Below, in pieces: positions 24,997 to 36,517 of a DNA stretch of 64,000 nucleotides; positions within the stretch are counted from its first letter, which is position 1; each line of letters starts with the position of its first letter. A program made the translations under genes and the position numbers. The notes under the pieces were generated by a model that was not told the DNA's origin, searched no databases, and saw only the letters and a program-made list of their open reading frames with translations. Location: positions 1 to 64,000 of the forward strand of contig JAECUM010009835.1 of NCBI GenBank assembly GCA_016617855.1, read 5' to 3'. The stretch is from Megalonaias nervosa. Taxonomy: Eukaryota > Mollusca > Bivalvia > Unionida > Unionidae.

Positions 24997-25090
24997 ACAA
25001 ACTCTCTTCAACTACACCTGGTATGACTTCCTTCAGGGCTTCACAGTTGATGTGGAGAGCTGGGTTCACATTAACCTCAATTAAAGTCAC
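24997..25090 (-). CDS. TTLL10: TTLL10 coding exon 8 of 9 seen (catalytic Glu/Asn motif)
   Basis: 94 nt, acceptor TTTTTCAG and donor GTAAGT; phase 0 in and 1 out. It encodes VTLIEVNVNPALHINCEALK then EVIPGVVEESL. The E-V-N-x-N-P-A-L element holds the Glu and Asn that bind metal and ATP phosphates in TTL enzymes; both are present. The LKEVIPGVV tail is nearly identical to vertebrate TTLL10 and separates this gene from other TTLLs. Confidence 0.95.
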
Positions 25091-25991
25091 CTGAAAAATG
25101 GATGGCCAAACAGTTTCAGACATAATATTAATACATTTAATAAGCATTCAACGTTTAAGCTCAATTTTTCAAGCGGAATTCTACCTCATAATACATACAT
25201 TCACAATACCATGTATCTATGAACAGGTTATTCATGTTGTTTAGGTAGACTTTTGATGTTGGAAGTGTCAAAGTCAACCATAAATCTTCAGTCATGTCGT
25301 CCATGTGATTTTGTTGGACATTTTGCAAAATTCTTCCTTAGAACGCTGAACCTGTGTTATGTATAGGTGCAAAAGACCTGATTCAAATACTGCACACTAA
25401 TAACATGAATGCATCTTAAAATCATTGACCTAGACAGCCAAAATGTAATAAATTTTATGCTGACTCAGTTTGTTCTTCTGTTTGTAATTGAAACTATGTA
25501 TGAAAAGTTCAATTAACATCCATCTTGTATAATTTAAGTTGTTAATTGAAACAGAAAAAGTGACCTAAACATATATATGCTTAAATTTATAGATGCATAA
25601 CAACTATATACCCTCCTCAACAGACATGTAAGTTACAAATAGAAAAACCTGGTCTTTATTTTGAATAAAACTAATCAGCTGACAATTTATTGGAGTTCTT
25701 TTTGAAGTACCATAAGCACAATTTGCTTTTCAAATAAAAACATAAGGCATGCTATAATTTATCTTTGCCACACACAAATAATGGCTTTCCATAATATTAT
25801 CCGGTCAGTTGTAAACAACTGTTGTTCTGCCATAATGCTGCTCCCAGCAAGTTATTCAAACATAGTGATATAGGCTCTAAGTTATTCAAACACAGTGATA
25901 TAGGCTCTTCAACTGGTTATTAGATATATACATATCTCAAATGACAGGCAGGTAGTTACAGGTAGGCAGACAGACTGCTAGATTAACATAC
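25091..25991. other. TTLL10 intron
   Basis: AT-rich. A 31-bp unit (AAGTTATTCAAACATAGTGA plus TATAGGCTCT) is duplicated at about 25850-25912. Nothing else supported. Confidence 0.6.
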
Positions 25992-26108
25992 CTTCATATC
26001 ACTGTCCACCATGAAGTCCAGTCCAAAAAGGTCAAAGAAGCCAATCTTACACTGAAGCTTGTGTTTGACACTGTTGAAACAATGGATCATTATTTTCTGC
26101 ATTGTTTT
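25992..26108 (-). CDS. TTLL10: TTLL10 coding exon 7 of 9 seen
   Basis: 117 nt (39 codons, phase 0), acceptor TTTTACAG and donor GTATGT. It encodes KTMQKIMIHCFNSVKHKLQ followed by CKIGFFDLFGLDFMVDSDMK. FFDLFGLDFMVD corresponds to the Y.DL.G.DFL.D strand of the ATP-grasp C-lobe, which carries an acidic metal-binding residue. Nothing is missing in this block compared with the family. Confidence 0.94.
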
Positions 26109-26675
26109 CTGTAAAATAAAATTAACAGCTTTTCAGGCAAAACTTGAGCTTGTAGTAATGGACTGCTAAAATGTACAAATAGTAGGAAAACCATAAGTCT
26201 AGATATCAGGGGACATAACTCCTCTAACTGATGAAAATTCTCAAATCCAACTCCTTCAAGTACTTGAAGGTGATTGCAAGGGCAAAATGAAAAGGATTAG
26301 TAAAATTTCCATAAAAGAGATATTAGGGTCTATAAAACAATGTTTACATCAAATTGCATCAAAATATGTTAAATGGTGCTTCAGCTATGCTGATTACAAG
26401 CAATTTCCCAAGTAGAGATATGAAGCTGATTGATAAGGGCCATAACTCCATATAAACTGGCGTAGACCTGGCAAAACCCATAAAGGACACACCTGGCTAT
26501 AAAAGACAATGTTCCTAAAAACTTGCATCATAGTATGTTAAATGGTTCTTGAGCTACGACTGCAAACAACATTCCATGTTTCCAGGAGATAAAATTCATT
26601 TGATAATGGGCATAACCCTGTACAGCAGAAAAGAGTGAATGGTTCTTGAATTATGCAATTTAAAAGGATGGTATA

Positions 26676-26686
26676 ATAATAATAAT

Positions 26687-26724
<38 letters not shown>

Positions 26725-26762
26725 TTATTAATATTATTATTATTATTATTATTATTATTATC
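26676..26762. repeat. (AAT)n-(ATT)n inverted microsatellite
   Basis: About 14 AAT units run into about 11 ATT units, so the tract is self-complementary and can form a hairpin. Confidence 0.95.
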
Positions 26763-27304
26763 ACAAATAATCCAAGTATTTTTGTCACAACTTTCCATTT
26801 TAATGCTTGTGTCTGCTATTGTTATTCTTGTTGTTGTTATTATTATTATTATTACACTGTATTATCATCATCATTTATGGTCCCCACTTTATGTTCATGA
26901 TGATAACTGTTGTTAGAATGCAAATACCATGATAAAAAATTTAAGATTAAAGTAGAAATGAATAAATCTACCATGATAAGTTACAGTTTTGTAGAGTTTT
27001 GTAGTCGTCTTCGGTAAATTGTTGCTTGCAAAAGTAGCTAAATTTGCTTGGTGGTGACCACTTTTTAAATCCTGCCCTGCCACTCCTTATGGCATGTATC
27101 CACGCAGTCCAATGTTCTTCAAATGGTTTGGCACAACACATGTCATTTCAGGCATGAATACTTTTTGTTATTCAAATGTCAAATGCTTACTGCACAACAG
27201 ACCCGTGATATGAGATAAAATCAAAAGCATTCTGGCCGATGGACCTACTAGCACCAGCTAAAAATACTGACTGGGAAGACAACCGGTCAATGTTCCTCAT
27301 TAGG

Positions 27305-27512
27305 TACTATGCATATTCACACAGTCCAACTGCAAATAATACAGACCCTGATCTGTTCTTGCCTAATGCACCAGCAGATCAGGGTCTTTGTTGTTTGTTC
27401 TACCGATTACTCCTAACAAACTGCATTGAAACAGATTTGCAAGTAGATTATGCAGTGGAGATCTGTTCTTTGCAGTTTGCAGCAAGACTCAACTTATAAG
27501 TAAATATAGATT
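27305..27512. repeat. Palindromic MITE-like element, copy 5
   Basis: Left CAGTCCAACTGCAAATAATA; right CAGTTTGCAGCAAGACTCAA then CTTATAAGTAAATATAGA. Internal CAGACCCTGATCTG pairs with CAGATCAGGGTCTTTG. Confidence 0.75.
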
Positions 27513-27958
27513 GTACATGTCTAATGTTTCAGCTCTAAGCAACATTTAATATTTTATAAAACATTTTCTGATCCTCTTGTAATTGTTAATTAGCCTGGAG
27601 ATGACAAAACTTTTGATGTGAAGTCCAATAATTTCCAATGGGTCACTAGCCAAGTTTGGCCTGGGGCAATGGGCCACTAGCCAATTTGGGCCTGGGAAAA
27701 ATGACTGCAAAATGCTATCAGAATAAATTCAAAAACTAACAAAGTTATACAATCTGCAAGCAAAATTTTGAATGCCCATCAATCTAGTCATGATCCTTGC
27801 CAAAGGTGAAACGTCACAGAAAATTTGGTTGAAATCAAATAGACAATATTGATGCTGCAGCCTTGATAATCACCGACAGACTCTAGTAAATGCAGATACT
27901 CCACTAGATTACTGGGGATTACAAATGCTTGAGTCTAAGCAAGGTTGTATATGCTCAC

Positions 27959-28099
27959 TGTTAATGTGTTGTAGGCCCAGTCCTTTTCTAAGCCCTTCTC
28001 CTCCATGTAGTGTTCATTGATGTACTCATTAAATTTATCCATGGACCAGGCAGTGTCTTCTTTCACATCCTTGTATGATGGATCCTTCTTCTGAATATA
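27959..28099 (-). CDS. TTLL10: TTLL10 coding exon 6 of 9 seen
   Basis: 141 nt (47 codons, phase 0 both sides), acceptor CTTACAG and donor GTGAGC. It encodes YIQKKDPSYKDVKEDTAWSM, then KFNEYINEHYMEEKGLEKDW and AYNTLT. This matches the TTLL10 segment that follows the HLTNQ motif (MQKK.P.Y...KE.TVWSM in vertebrates). The W-S-M and KDW positions are conserved. It forms the helical part of the central TTL domain. Confidence 0.94.
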
Positions 28100-28886
28100 C
28101 TGTAAGGAGACTGAACTGAATGAACTTCAAATCAAATAACATGTCAGCATAATGTAGACTAGTCAGTTATACAACCTTGTACAACAGATGCTTCCTCTGA
28201 ACAATACAACACTTAACATTAATTCTCTTGAAACTAGTTAATTGTGCAGCAAAAATTCACTTCATTAAATAATAAAATAAACTGTCTTAAAAAGGAACAT
28301 TGATATTTATGAATGTAGCTAAAAACAAAATCTAAAAAAAATTAGAATCTTGCATGAAGGGAAAAAAATCTTGCTATGAAACAGAATGACCTTCAACCTT
28401 TTGACACTGACCTTCAACCTTTAAGTCTATCAGTTCAAAGGCAATTCACCTACATTTTGTTTTTCACACAATGAAAAACTTCATGTCAGCGGTCTTTCTA
28501 GAAGACAGAGCAGCTATTAAGCAGAATACATCAGTTGTTGAGACCAAATTCATGCATTTTTATTGTGCATTTATTACTTTTCAAGTAATATCATATTACT
28601 TAGTTCTTTTTTTTCTCGGGACCCTGAGTGGCCGAGTGGTCTAAAGAGCTCCCTGTTATGGATCACTGCCATCTCACCTCTGTCTGCGTGGGTTTGAGTC
28701 TTGTGTTCGGCCAATGTGGGTATGTGAGAAAGCTTGCCAGTAGCTTCTCGTGGGTTGGTGGTTCTTTCTGGGGTATTCCCAGTTTCTTCCTACACCATTT
28801 ATAAAGGACTATAACTCAAATCTATTCTTGGAAAATGTATAGATGTTCTATACTTAAAACTTATTACAAGTATTACCAAAACTTAC
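28100..28886. other. TTLL10 intron with a SINE
   Basis: Anonymous sequence apart from the family A SINE at 28618-28803. Confidence 0.6.
28618..28803 (+). mobile_element. tRNA-derived SINE, family A, 3'-truncated
   Basis: Head GAGTGGCCGAGTGGTCTAAA, box B GTGGGTTTGAGTC, body GAGAAAGCTTGCCAGTAGCT, ending near CTACACCATTTATAA where full copies continue to ATACTGGCCGCC. The last ~70 bp and the CAA tail are missing, and mismatches are more frequent than in the other copies, so it is older. Confidence 0.85.
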
Positions 28887-29058
28887 CTGATTTGTCAAAT
28901 GTGTGGTAAGATTAGGGTCATGTGCATTGTACTTCTGGCAGGAAAGGCGAATATAACCCTTATGGTACAGGATTAAATATGGTACAGTGCTGGCAATAAG
29001 CATGTAGGCACGAATATCAAACTTCCTTGAATCCAGCAGAAGTGGATTGGAAATATAC
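28887..29058 (-). CDS. TTLL10: TTLL10 coding exon 5 of 9 seen
   Basis: 172 nt between acceptor GTCCTAG and donor GTAAGT; phase 2 in and 0 out. Completing the Arg split across the junction, it reads [23 protein letters not shown], a hallmark of the TTL fold (YI..PLLL..RKFDIR.Y). [16 protein letters not shown] and LTTHLTNQ follow. RKFDIR carries the Arg/Asp used in ATP and acceptor binding across the family. The intron before it is the largest inside the model (29059-36517) and holds most of the transposon remnants. Confidence 0.95.
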
Positions 29059-30645
29059 CTAGGACAAAAAGAAGGAAAATGTATTACTAAAATGATGCTC
29101 ATAAAAATTATAAAACCTCTGCTGATGGTCATCATTTGCTGATATACAATTAGGATATTATATCCTGCAATATCATGTTGTCTGTAATTCATAAACCAAC
29201 AATCAACTTTAATTTTTCACGAAAGTCTTTTCTTAAAACAAAATGTGCAATAAATTTCTTACATAAATCTGAGCCAAATGTTATATTAAATATTTAACCT
29301 ACAATTATTAGTACTGATTATCTGAAAACTAATTAAAAATACATAAAGAACTACAGATGATGTTCAATTATAGACCTCTGTCAAGATGAATATCAAGTTT
29401 TATGAACCTGTAAACCTCATACTGACCAACAAACGTGAACGTACATGTTTTATTACATCATGTTTAGTATAAAAATGATAGTTTAATTTTTATACAGAAG
29501 CATAAATATGTACCTCAGATCCATGATGTCATAAACTTAATGTCAATTATGATGTCATGCACAAATCACTGACATCATGAACATGTGATATTATGGCTTA
29601 TCTAATACCACATGAAGTTAGGTCATCCAAAGTAAAATCAGCTTTCACAGTAGAACAATTATAGACCTTAGCTGAGGTGAATATAAAATTTTAGGATCCA
29701 GTAAACCCTAATGAAGAGGAAACATTTTGTATTATCATTCATGGCTTTGCTACTCTTGAAAAATACAATGTTCCCACTTCATTCATGAAATACTTCCTTG
29801 TATCTACTCAAAAAGCAAAGGTCTTCAAAATAACTTGGTGAGCATCATTTTTTCCTGATTTTGAAAAAAATACAATAATATTAGTACTTAAATTTATGGA
29901 TCCTAACCTGTGACAGAATTATGACATAGACATTTAATTCTGGGTACTGACAACCACAGTTAGCAGCAACCATGGAATCCACAAAAATTGGTACCCTGTG
30001 TGAAGGAAAAGTAAATTAGCAAGCGTTTACAAGTAGCCACATTTTTACTCCATCTAATCAAGTTAAAATGATAAGCTCATTTTAATTTTTGTTTGTCTAA
30101 TCTTAAAATGGTGTGGAGGGTTGTGGCCAAAAAAATTATTAGCAAAATATACAACTCTCAATTGTCAACGATTTTGCCAAATATTTCTCACAATGTCAAA
30201 CAAAACAAAAAAATCCATTGTAAGGGGTTATAATGGGCTAAAAATAGGCCTGATCTCTAATGTATTGCATTTCAAAATCATGTCAAATTCCAAATTCCTG
30301 TAATTTACCCATGACTTTTTTATTCTTATTTGATCAAATTTTGTCCACCACAATAACTATCACAAACTTGTTTCCCAATCACCCAAGAAAATAATCTGAT
30401 TTATAGCACACAAAAAAACCCATTTGCTTAAAAATAGTAAAAAGATGTAGTCATCAGAAGATTGCATGATTCTCCTCTACCACCTGACCACAGCTATTAC
30501 AAATGTAAAATTAAAATCATTTTGCAAGTTCATATCCAGTGGCACTGATCTTTGTTTTGCAGAGCACAGACTCAACAAGGAGTGCAATGTAATGCAACCA
30601 TGAAGTCAACAGATGTATCATGCAGAACACAAAACAACAATATTA
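29059..30645. other. Left part of the longest TTLL10 intron
   Basis: AT-rich, no repeat family or coding signal I can support. Small ORFs are random. Confidence 0.5.
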
Positions 30646-30649
30646 CCTC

Positions 30650-31640
30650 CTGTGACCATAACCTAGTCCATGAGGACTGCTCATCCCTGTAATGAAAGGC
30701 TGTCTGCCAGAATATTTGCTTCTACTAGTTGTGAATTAGGCTTAGACAAGTTACTGTCTCCAACAATGTGATAGGTCCTTCAATAGGGCATATTTGATGA
30801 TGTTGTGTTTCAACCAGTTTTTGAAGTGCTGGCGATTTGCTATTATACCCAATAGCTTGGTAAGGCTCCAGATGGAGAAACTTGGCTAAAGAGATGAGCC
30901 TGAAATTGAAATATCTCCAGGCCCATACAAAACTACAAGAATTTCCTGTGGGTCAGGAGAATGGGGATTTGAAAAAGGCATTCTGGAGGTCTATTTAGAC
31001 TGCCAAGTTACTTGATGATATGGCATTCCTGACTGAAGCAGATATCTTCATCTTGAAGTGTTCCTGCTGAAGAAACTTGTTTAAAATGGAAAATCAAAAC
31101 TTTTCTCCCCATTATAACACCTGAAATAACTAGAAATAAAATCCCACTCTTTGGATTTTCATCACCCTCTCTACTGCAGCCTTACCAAGGGATTCCAATT
31201 TGGTATCAGGGGAGACATATCGGGGTATTTGATAGAGATGGAGGGTCCCAAGGCAAAGTCAATAAACCTCTTTTAATGTGGAAAATACCCTAGCATCATC
31301 TTTTATGTCTCACCAAACCTCTGAAATAAGACCAGTCTGGAACCTACTGGGACACTAAAATGAGGAGGACTTAGCAGGAGAGCGTGTGACTCCATTGGAC
31401 TAATTGTCTTCCTCCTTTGGAATTGGGAAGGGATCTGTAAAGTTCTGGTGACCCTTCACAAAAAAGATGGGCAAAAGTGAGTTTCAAATTGGGGTTGATT
31501 GTTCTGTTGAGGACATTGCTTAAAATACTTAGGAGGGGACCTAAAGAACTCTCAAGATGGAAACTTTTGTCTGTTTGGCCAGGCCATGGACCAGTGCTGC
31601 TGATACCTCAGATCTTGGAAGGCCACTGTGAGGTTTTATA
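30650..31640 (-). pseudogene. Decayed DIRS-like reverse transcriptase
   Basis: Minus-strand translation, shifting frames, gives RLVLFQRFGET, NKFLQQEHFKMKISASVRNA then IDLQNAFFKSPF, then HRKFL, EIFQFQA and LTKLLGIIANRQHF. This is the order of DIRS-type RT: a GGRL..F.. upstream block, LN.FL...HFKME....R.A, domain A (S)IDLKDAYFH.PI, HRKFLRF....YQF.ALPFGL and FTK. Stops and shifts occur throughout. No intact YLDD box was found. It sits in the longest TTLL10 intron on the gene's own strand. Confidence 0.7.
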
Positions 31641-31652
31641 ACACCATTGAAT

Positions 31653-31914
31653 TGTTGTTGTTGTTGTTGTTGTTGTTATAGGGTTTAATGCCATTTTTCA
31701 GCACAAGATAGGCTATACATGGCGGCCAGTATTAATGGTGGAGGAAGAACCCTGGAAAATCCCGGGAAGAACCACCGACCCACGAGAAGCTACTGGCAAG
31801 CTTTCTCACATACCCACGTTAGCCGAGCCTGGACTCGAACTCATGCAGACAGAGGTGAGATGGCAGTGATCCATAACGGTCAGCGCTTTAGACCACTCGG
31901 CCACTCGGGGCCCC
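31653..31914 (-). mobile_element. tRNA-derived SINE, family A, copy 3
   Basis: Full-length: GTT repeat (CAA tail) at the left, GGGTTTAATGCCATTTTTCA, body, and the GGGGCCCC head at the right. Near-perfect 12-bp duplication ACACCATTGAAT / ACACCACTGAAT (31641-31652 and 31915-31926). It has inserted into the DIRS-like remnant and is therefore younger than it. Confidence 0.92.
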
Positions 31915-31926
31915 ACACCACTGAAT

Positions 31927-32930
31927 AGCATCTTGCATCAAGAAGTGCTGTCCTCAAAAGGTTTTTGCTCTGCTCCAGTAAGTTCTCTAACGTATCCAGG
32001 GCTGAGCCTATTAGAATTGTCAGGTCTAAACTTTGTTCTTGTAGAAATGGACTTTATGATTGTGAGTTCATTGTCCTGATTCCACACATAGGGAGATACA
32101 GATCCATCCTATTCTTTCACTCTCCTTGGCAAATGGGATTAAAAATCCCTTCCTGATGCACATTATGAAAAGAGTGGTTAGCTCACATCCTTTTAATGTC
32201 ATGGTAGCAAAGGAAGACCCATAGACGTACAAAGAGCCTATAAGAAAGGGGGAGGAGGGGTCAAACAAATCCATTTCCTAAGATGGATGATCAAATCCAG
32301 TGTCCAGTCCTCATAGGGATTGACCAGAAACATAAATTAAAGGGGAATTTTTACCTGATCCCTGTCCCTACACTGGTAACTGAAACTCAGTGCCCATTGA
32401 TAGATACCAGTGACTGGTATTTATTATTTTACATGGTGACTTGTACTTAACTGCCTTACCTGGTACCCAGCACCCAGTGATTGGTAACTAGCCAAAGACT
32501 GATCTGCAAATTGCATATCCTGATCAAGGTGTCTTCAATTTGAAACCAAATGATGAGATCTCCATTTGAACACAGGTCTTCCTGAGTAAGAAGACTGAAA
32601 TTCCCTAGCACCTGGAAGGCAGGACTCACACTCATGTGTTGGCAACTTCTCTATACCAGTGCCATTGATTCCTCCCTTCCATCAGGAAGTGTCAGGGCAT
32701 TGGAATGTGCCATAGATCCATTGTATATGGGGGCTGGCAACTTCCCTAACCTAGAAAGTGCCAATGACCCCTCATGGGAATGGAGAATTGTCCTCCTGTG
32801 AATAAGATAAAAATTCTTCCTGCTTTTGTAGGAATGGTAACTCATCTGACCATATGGCACAGAAAGGACATCTGTGCAAGAGAGCATACAGATTGTATGC
32901 AAAGCAGGTGAGGTGAGTGTACAAAGCAGC
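31927..32930 (-). pseudogene. Possible 5' part of the DIRS-like element
   Basis: The GC content matches the RT remnant. On the minus strand there are broken coding-like bits, including a Cys pair (RCPFCAIWSDE) near the right edge and FIMCIRKGFLIPFAKESERI. A gag-like or ORF1 origin fits their place upstream of the RT, but I have no conserved domain to prove it. No split direct repeats or inverted termini were identified. Confidence 0.35.
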
Positions 32931-32937
32931 TGTTTAA

Positions 32938-33942
32938 CTCTTTATCTTCTGCTAACGGACATATGTGATGCTAAAAATAGCCTTCTATCCCCCGAGATGC
33001 ATAAACAAGATGCTAACAATACTCTCTCTGTCCCTGTTGACTCGTACATGCATTTCTGGCCAAGGGTGAGGAAACCCCCAAGATGCAAATAAACATTTCA
33101 TATTAAAGCTTTGCATTGGGTGAAATTGCAAACATCCAGTCTTTTTAACAATATTTAGCCAATAGTTCTTACACAAAATGATGAAAGTGTTCTATTAGTA
33201 CTTTTACAGCCTATAATAGGGAATTTCCAATGAAAACAAGTTCAGTTGTGAAAGTGAAACAAAATGGCAACATTCATGTGTTCAGACAATTCCAACTAAA
33301 GTTTTGAAGGATTTGAAAGTGATGACATTGCAAATTACAATGAATTTAATAATCAGATTCAGGATGAAGGATCAGATATTGGCATAAGTCCTGTTTTGAC
33401 ACCTGACATTTCAGATTTATCTGACTCTGAGGATGAAACACAAGACGATCATGTATCGTTGGAATATGTAGGGCCAGTAAATGGTGACAATTTTACAGCT
33501 GATTCAGGGCCAACACTTCAACAAAAATGCAAGGTAGCAGGATTTCATTTTAAAATTTTTTCCCAAGAAACATTCCAGTCACTGGAAGCTGAAACAAACA
33601 TATGCTGAAAATTAAAGTAGTGAGAAGCCTGATCTGAAGTGGCCACGAACTTTGGTTGCAAAAATGAAGGCATTTCGTGGCATACATGTCATTTTTACTA
33701 TAATGCATATTCCAGAATAAACTTTAGTGAATGTTTAAAATTTTATTTCTCATTAAATTACTTAGTTTGGATGGGACAAGCCTGATATAAAAAACATGGA
33801 CAATATGTGCAATAACTGAAGCGGCTCTCACTCAGGCAGCCGTTATGATGCTCTGGGGTTCAGCCTACAAACAGCAGCTTGAAGGCAGGCTGCTTATCAG
33901 GCATAGTAGGCAGGGCAGTAAGTACTTGCAGAAGGTAAAGAG
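32938..33942 (+). mobile_element. piggyBac element, internally deleted, 1005 bp
   Basis: Flanked by TTAA at 32934-32937 and 33943-33946, the piggyBac target. The ends are inverted repeats: CTCTTTATCTTCTGC at the left and CTCTTTACCTTCTGC read inward from the right, one mismatch in 15. Inside is a decayed transposase N-terminus (next entry). A complete transposase would need far more than 1 kb, so the middle and C-terminus have been lost. Confidence 0.9.
33307..33716 (+). pseudogene. piggyBac transposase N-terminal remnant
   Basis: After an in-frame stop the reading runs through FEGFESDDIANYNEF, SPVLTPDISDLSDSEDE, the acidic leader typical of these proteins. It continues to KIFSQETFQSLEAETN, the family's F....E..ETN(R/I)YA block; a frameshift precedes the YAEN that should follow. 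A third stretch reads LVAKMKAFRGIHVIFTIMHI before a stop, matching the MKAFLG..I.MGI...P block. The DDD catalytic region is absent, so it is dead. Confidence 0.82.
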
Positions 33943-33946
33943 TTAA

Positions 33947-34769
33947 TGGCTGCATTTGCTAACTCACTGTGGGATGCTAAAAAGCTAGAAAAAATAAAAA
34001 CAAACAACAAACAGGAATCAATTTTGGGGTAAGTAATAACTACTCGAACAGTTATTGATGAATGGATGAGTTAGAAAGAAGAACAGCTGTAGCGAGAGTA
34101 CAAAACCCACAAAATTAACCAAAGTGACATAGATACAGGATAATTACTCAAGGACTGGGGAGAAAATCTAAAATTCAACATAAATAATTATAAACAAATG
34201 ACACCAATTGTGCCAAAAAACACTGTGAATGACAAAAACCATTGAGTACCCAAAGACCAACAAGAATGACACAAAGTCCAAGGAAAAGAAGGATGAAACT
34301 TGAAATGACTAAAAGTAACTAACTGTGATCTTGGTGTTTTTTGTTGTAAGACTTTAAAAAGGGAATACTCAGCATGACTGACACTAGGAAAGGAGACAAC
34401 AAAATTATTATAGCAAGTAATGTATTACTGCTTTAAAAAAGGGAATACTCAGCATGACTGACACTAGGAAAGGAGACAACAAAATTATTATAGCAAGTAA
34501 TGTATTACTGCTTTCAAAAAGGGAATATTCAGCATGACTGACACTAGGAAAGGAGACAACAAAATTATTATAGCAAGTAATGTATTACTGCATTTAAAAA
34601 GACCATTTTTGATGACACTGCAGATCCTAACATTTTTACATTAAGTTTTCATCTATGCAGTAGATAGCATCTGATAGTGAAAAAAAACCCATTCGACAGC
34701 TCACTTGCAGCACTCATATAATAGTAATGTGGATGCTTATATGAAAATATTTTTTTACACATCTTATTA
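33947..34769. repeat. Intron sequence with a 78-bp tandem triplication
   Basis: 34358-34595 holds three nearly identical copies of about 78 bp (GGGAATACTCAGCATGACTG, ACACTAGGAAAGGAGACAAC). The high identity points to recent amplification. The rest is anonymous. Confidence 0.85.
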
Positions 34770-36437
34770 CAGTAAAACCTGTCATGAGAGACCGCCCCTT
34801 CTGCCAACAAAAAGCGGTCTCTCAAGACAGGTGGTCTCTCATAGCAGGCTTGTACAAAAAGACCAATTTCCAAGGTCCAGTTTCAGAACAATTTCAAGAA
34901 AAACAACCACAATCACTGTACATATATTCTATTCTTTATTAATATTTCTTGTTAAAATACTGTATGCATTCATCTAAAAACAAAATTATATAGCAGTAAA
35001 GATATACTTCTGTCATTATACATGAAATCTCATTTACATTTGAAGATCACATATTTTAGCATATGAAATCGTTTCTGAATTACTTCTTTTTCTTTATAAC
35101 AACCTAAATTTGTTTTACTGCCATTTAAACTGCTTTTTTGTGAGTGGTCTGCTCTTTTTCACTTCTTTCAGTTACAATAATTATTTTCTCCAGCCTTAAA
35201 ATATGTCTCTTTTTAGTTGGAGGTTCGTCCATTGTCATTAAGGTTCTAGGTGTTAAAATTATTAGTGCTCAGTTGTAATATTGAACGTAAAGACTGTTTT
35301 GACTGAGCTTTGGGAAAATATGAAAAATCTATACATGTGCATTGCATATCTAACAATTAATGAAATAAAAAGAAACAATTATCTCATCCAAAAACAGAAC
35401 CATTTACTCAGAGACAAAAGTCAACGGCTTCATTCAAAGATGACATACTAGGATTAACTCAATAAGCTAAGTGTGTAACCCGGTCGCACCAACTTGAATA
35501 GACAACAGCTTTGTTATTGGGCTGTAATCGCTTAACATGGGGGGGGGGGGAAACAACAAACATCACAAGTCTTGAACTCTATCAATCGAATCCCACAAAT
35601 GATTCTCTCTTGCTGGTTTAATAGACAATGACCTTAATCACCCCCAGCAATACGGATTAACTCCAAAGACAAACAATATACGCGACCACTACGTCAACTT
35701 TGGCACCATAATGGCAATTCGTGACATGTACATTAACCTGGTTTACGGACTGTAGCATTCATCACAAGTAGCAACAATCATTTTTTTAAATATTCCTTTT
35801 ATACTTGTTTTTGTTCAGAACAATTGTTACTAATCAAGTGGTCGTTGTAACAACTGATTACATATAGGTCAGTGGTGTCCGTCTGTTCTCACAATACAGT
35901 CGTTCACATGGATGTCGGGTCCTGCAATTAAGGCCAGGAAGCAGGCTAAGTGCGGGTATAATTAGTCTGGTTCTCTGCTTTGTATGCTTCCTGCATTGCT
36001 CACCCCTATACGAGTAGCGGAGAACAACGCAGGGAGCATACCAAGCAGGGATCCGGACTAGGAAATAATCTACATATACTTTAGTCTGGTTTACGACAGA
36101 AACTATAAAACACTATAAGCATAGCTAAAATATTCACACATCGGTAGCCAGCCTATTTTAAAATTTCTTTTGTATTTATTTAGAATGGTATGAGCGGTCA
36201 TTCTTACAGGGATTAAATAAAGGTCGGTGGAGTTTATCCTCATTTTTGCGATGCGGTTGTTCATAGCAGTGTCGAAATGCATATTTTGCCAAGACATCGC
36301 GGTCGCTGGTCGTGTTCAGCAGGTGGTCGCTCATAACAGAGCGTTTATATAATAAAATCGATCCGTGCATTACAATTGTGGTTGGAAATGACAGGTGGTC
36401 GTTCATAGCAGAGGTCGCTCATGACAGTTTTTTACTG
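34770..36437. mobile_element. Non-autonomous Tigger/pogo-like element, 1668 bp
   Basis: Ends CAGTAAAACCTGTCATGAGA and, inverted at the right, CAGTAAAAAACTGTCATGAG. TA lies immediately outside both ends (34768-34769, 36438-36439). Subterminal GGTCTCTCATAGCAGG / GGTCGTTCATAGCAGA words repeat near both ends. No transposase domain is readable, so it would need help to move. Assignment rests on the CAGT ends and TA duplication. Confidence 0.75.
35963..36062. repeat. Hairpin (foldback) element nested in the Tigger-like element
   Basis: TAGTCTGGTTCTCTGCTTTG then TATGCTTCCTGC pairs with the inverse copy ending GGATCCGGACTA across a short loop: arms of about 39 bp with several mismatches. Confidence 0.75.
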
Positions 36438-36517
36438 TATCTCATTAAATTTGCCCTAAATTATAAGTTTGTGAAAATTTTGTGACTTACAATACCAAAA
36501 GGAACTCGGTGCCTTAC

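Larger units (their letters stand above)
26109..27958. other. TTLL10 intron
   Basis: Contains the AAT/ATT microsatellite at 26676-26762, a short ATT tract near 26840, and the palindromic element at 27305-27512. Otherwise anonymous. Confidence 0.6.
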
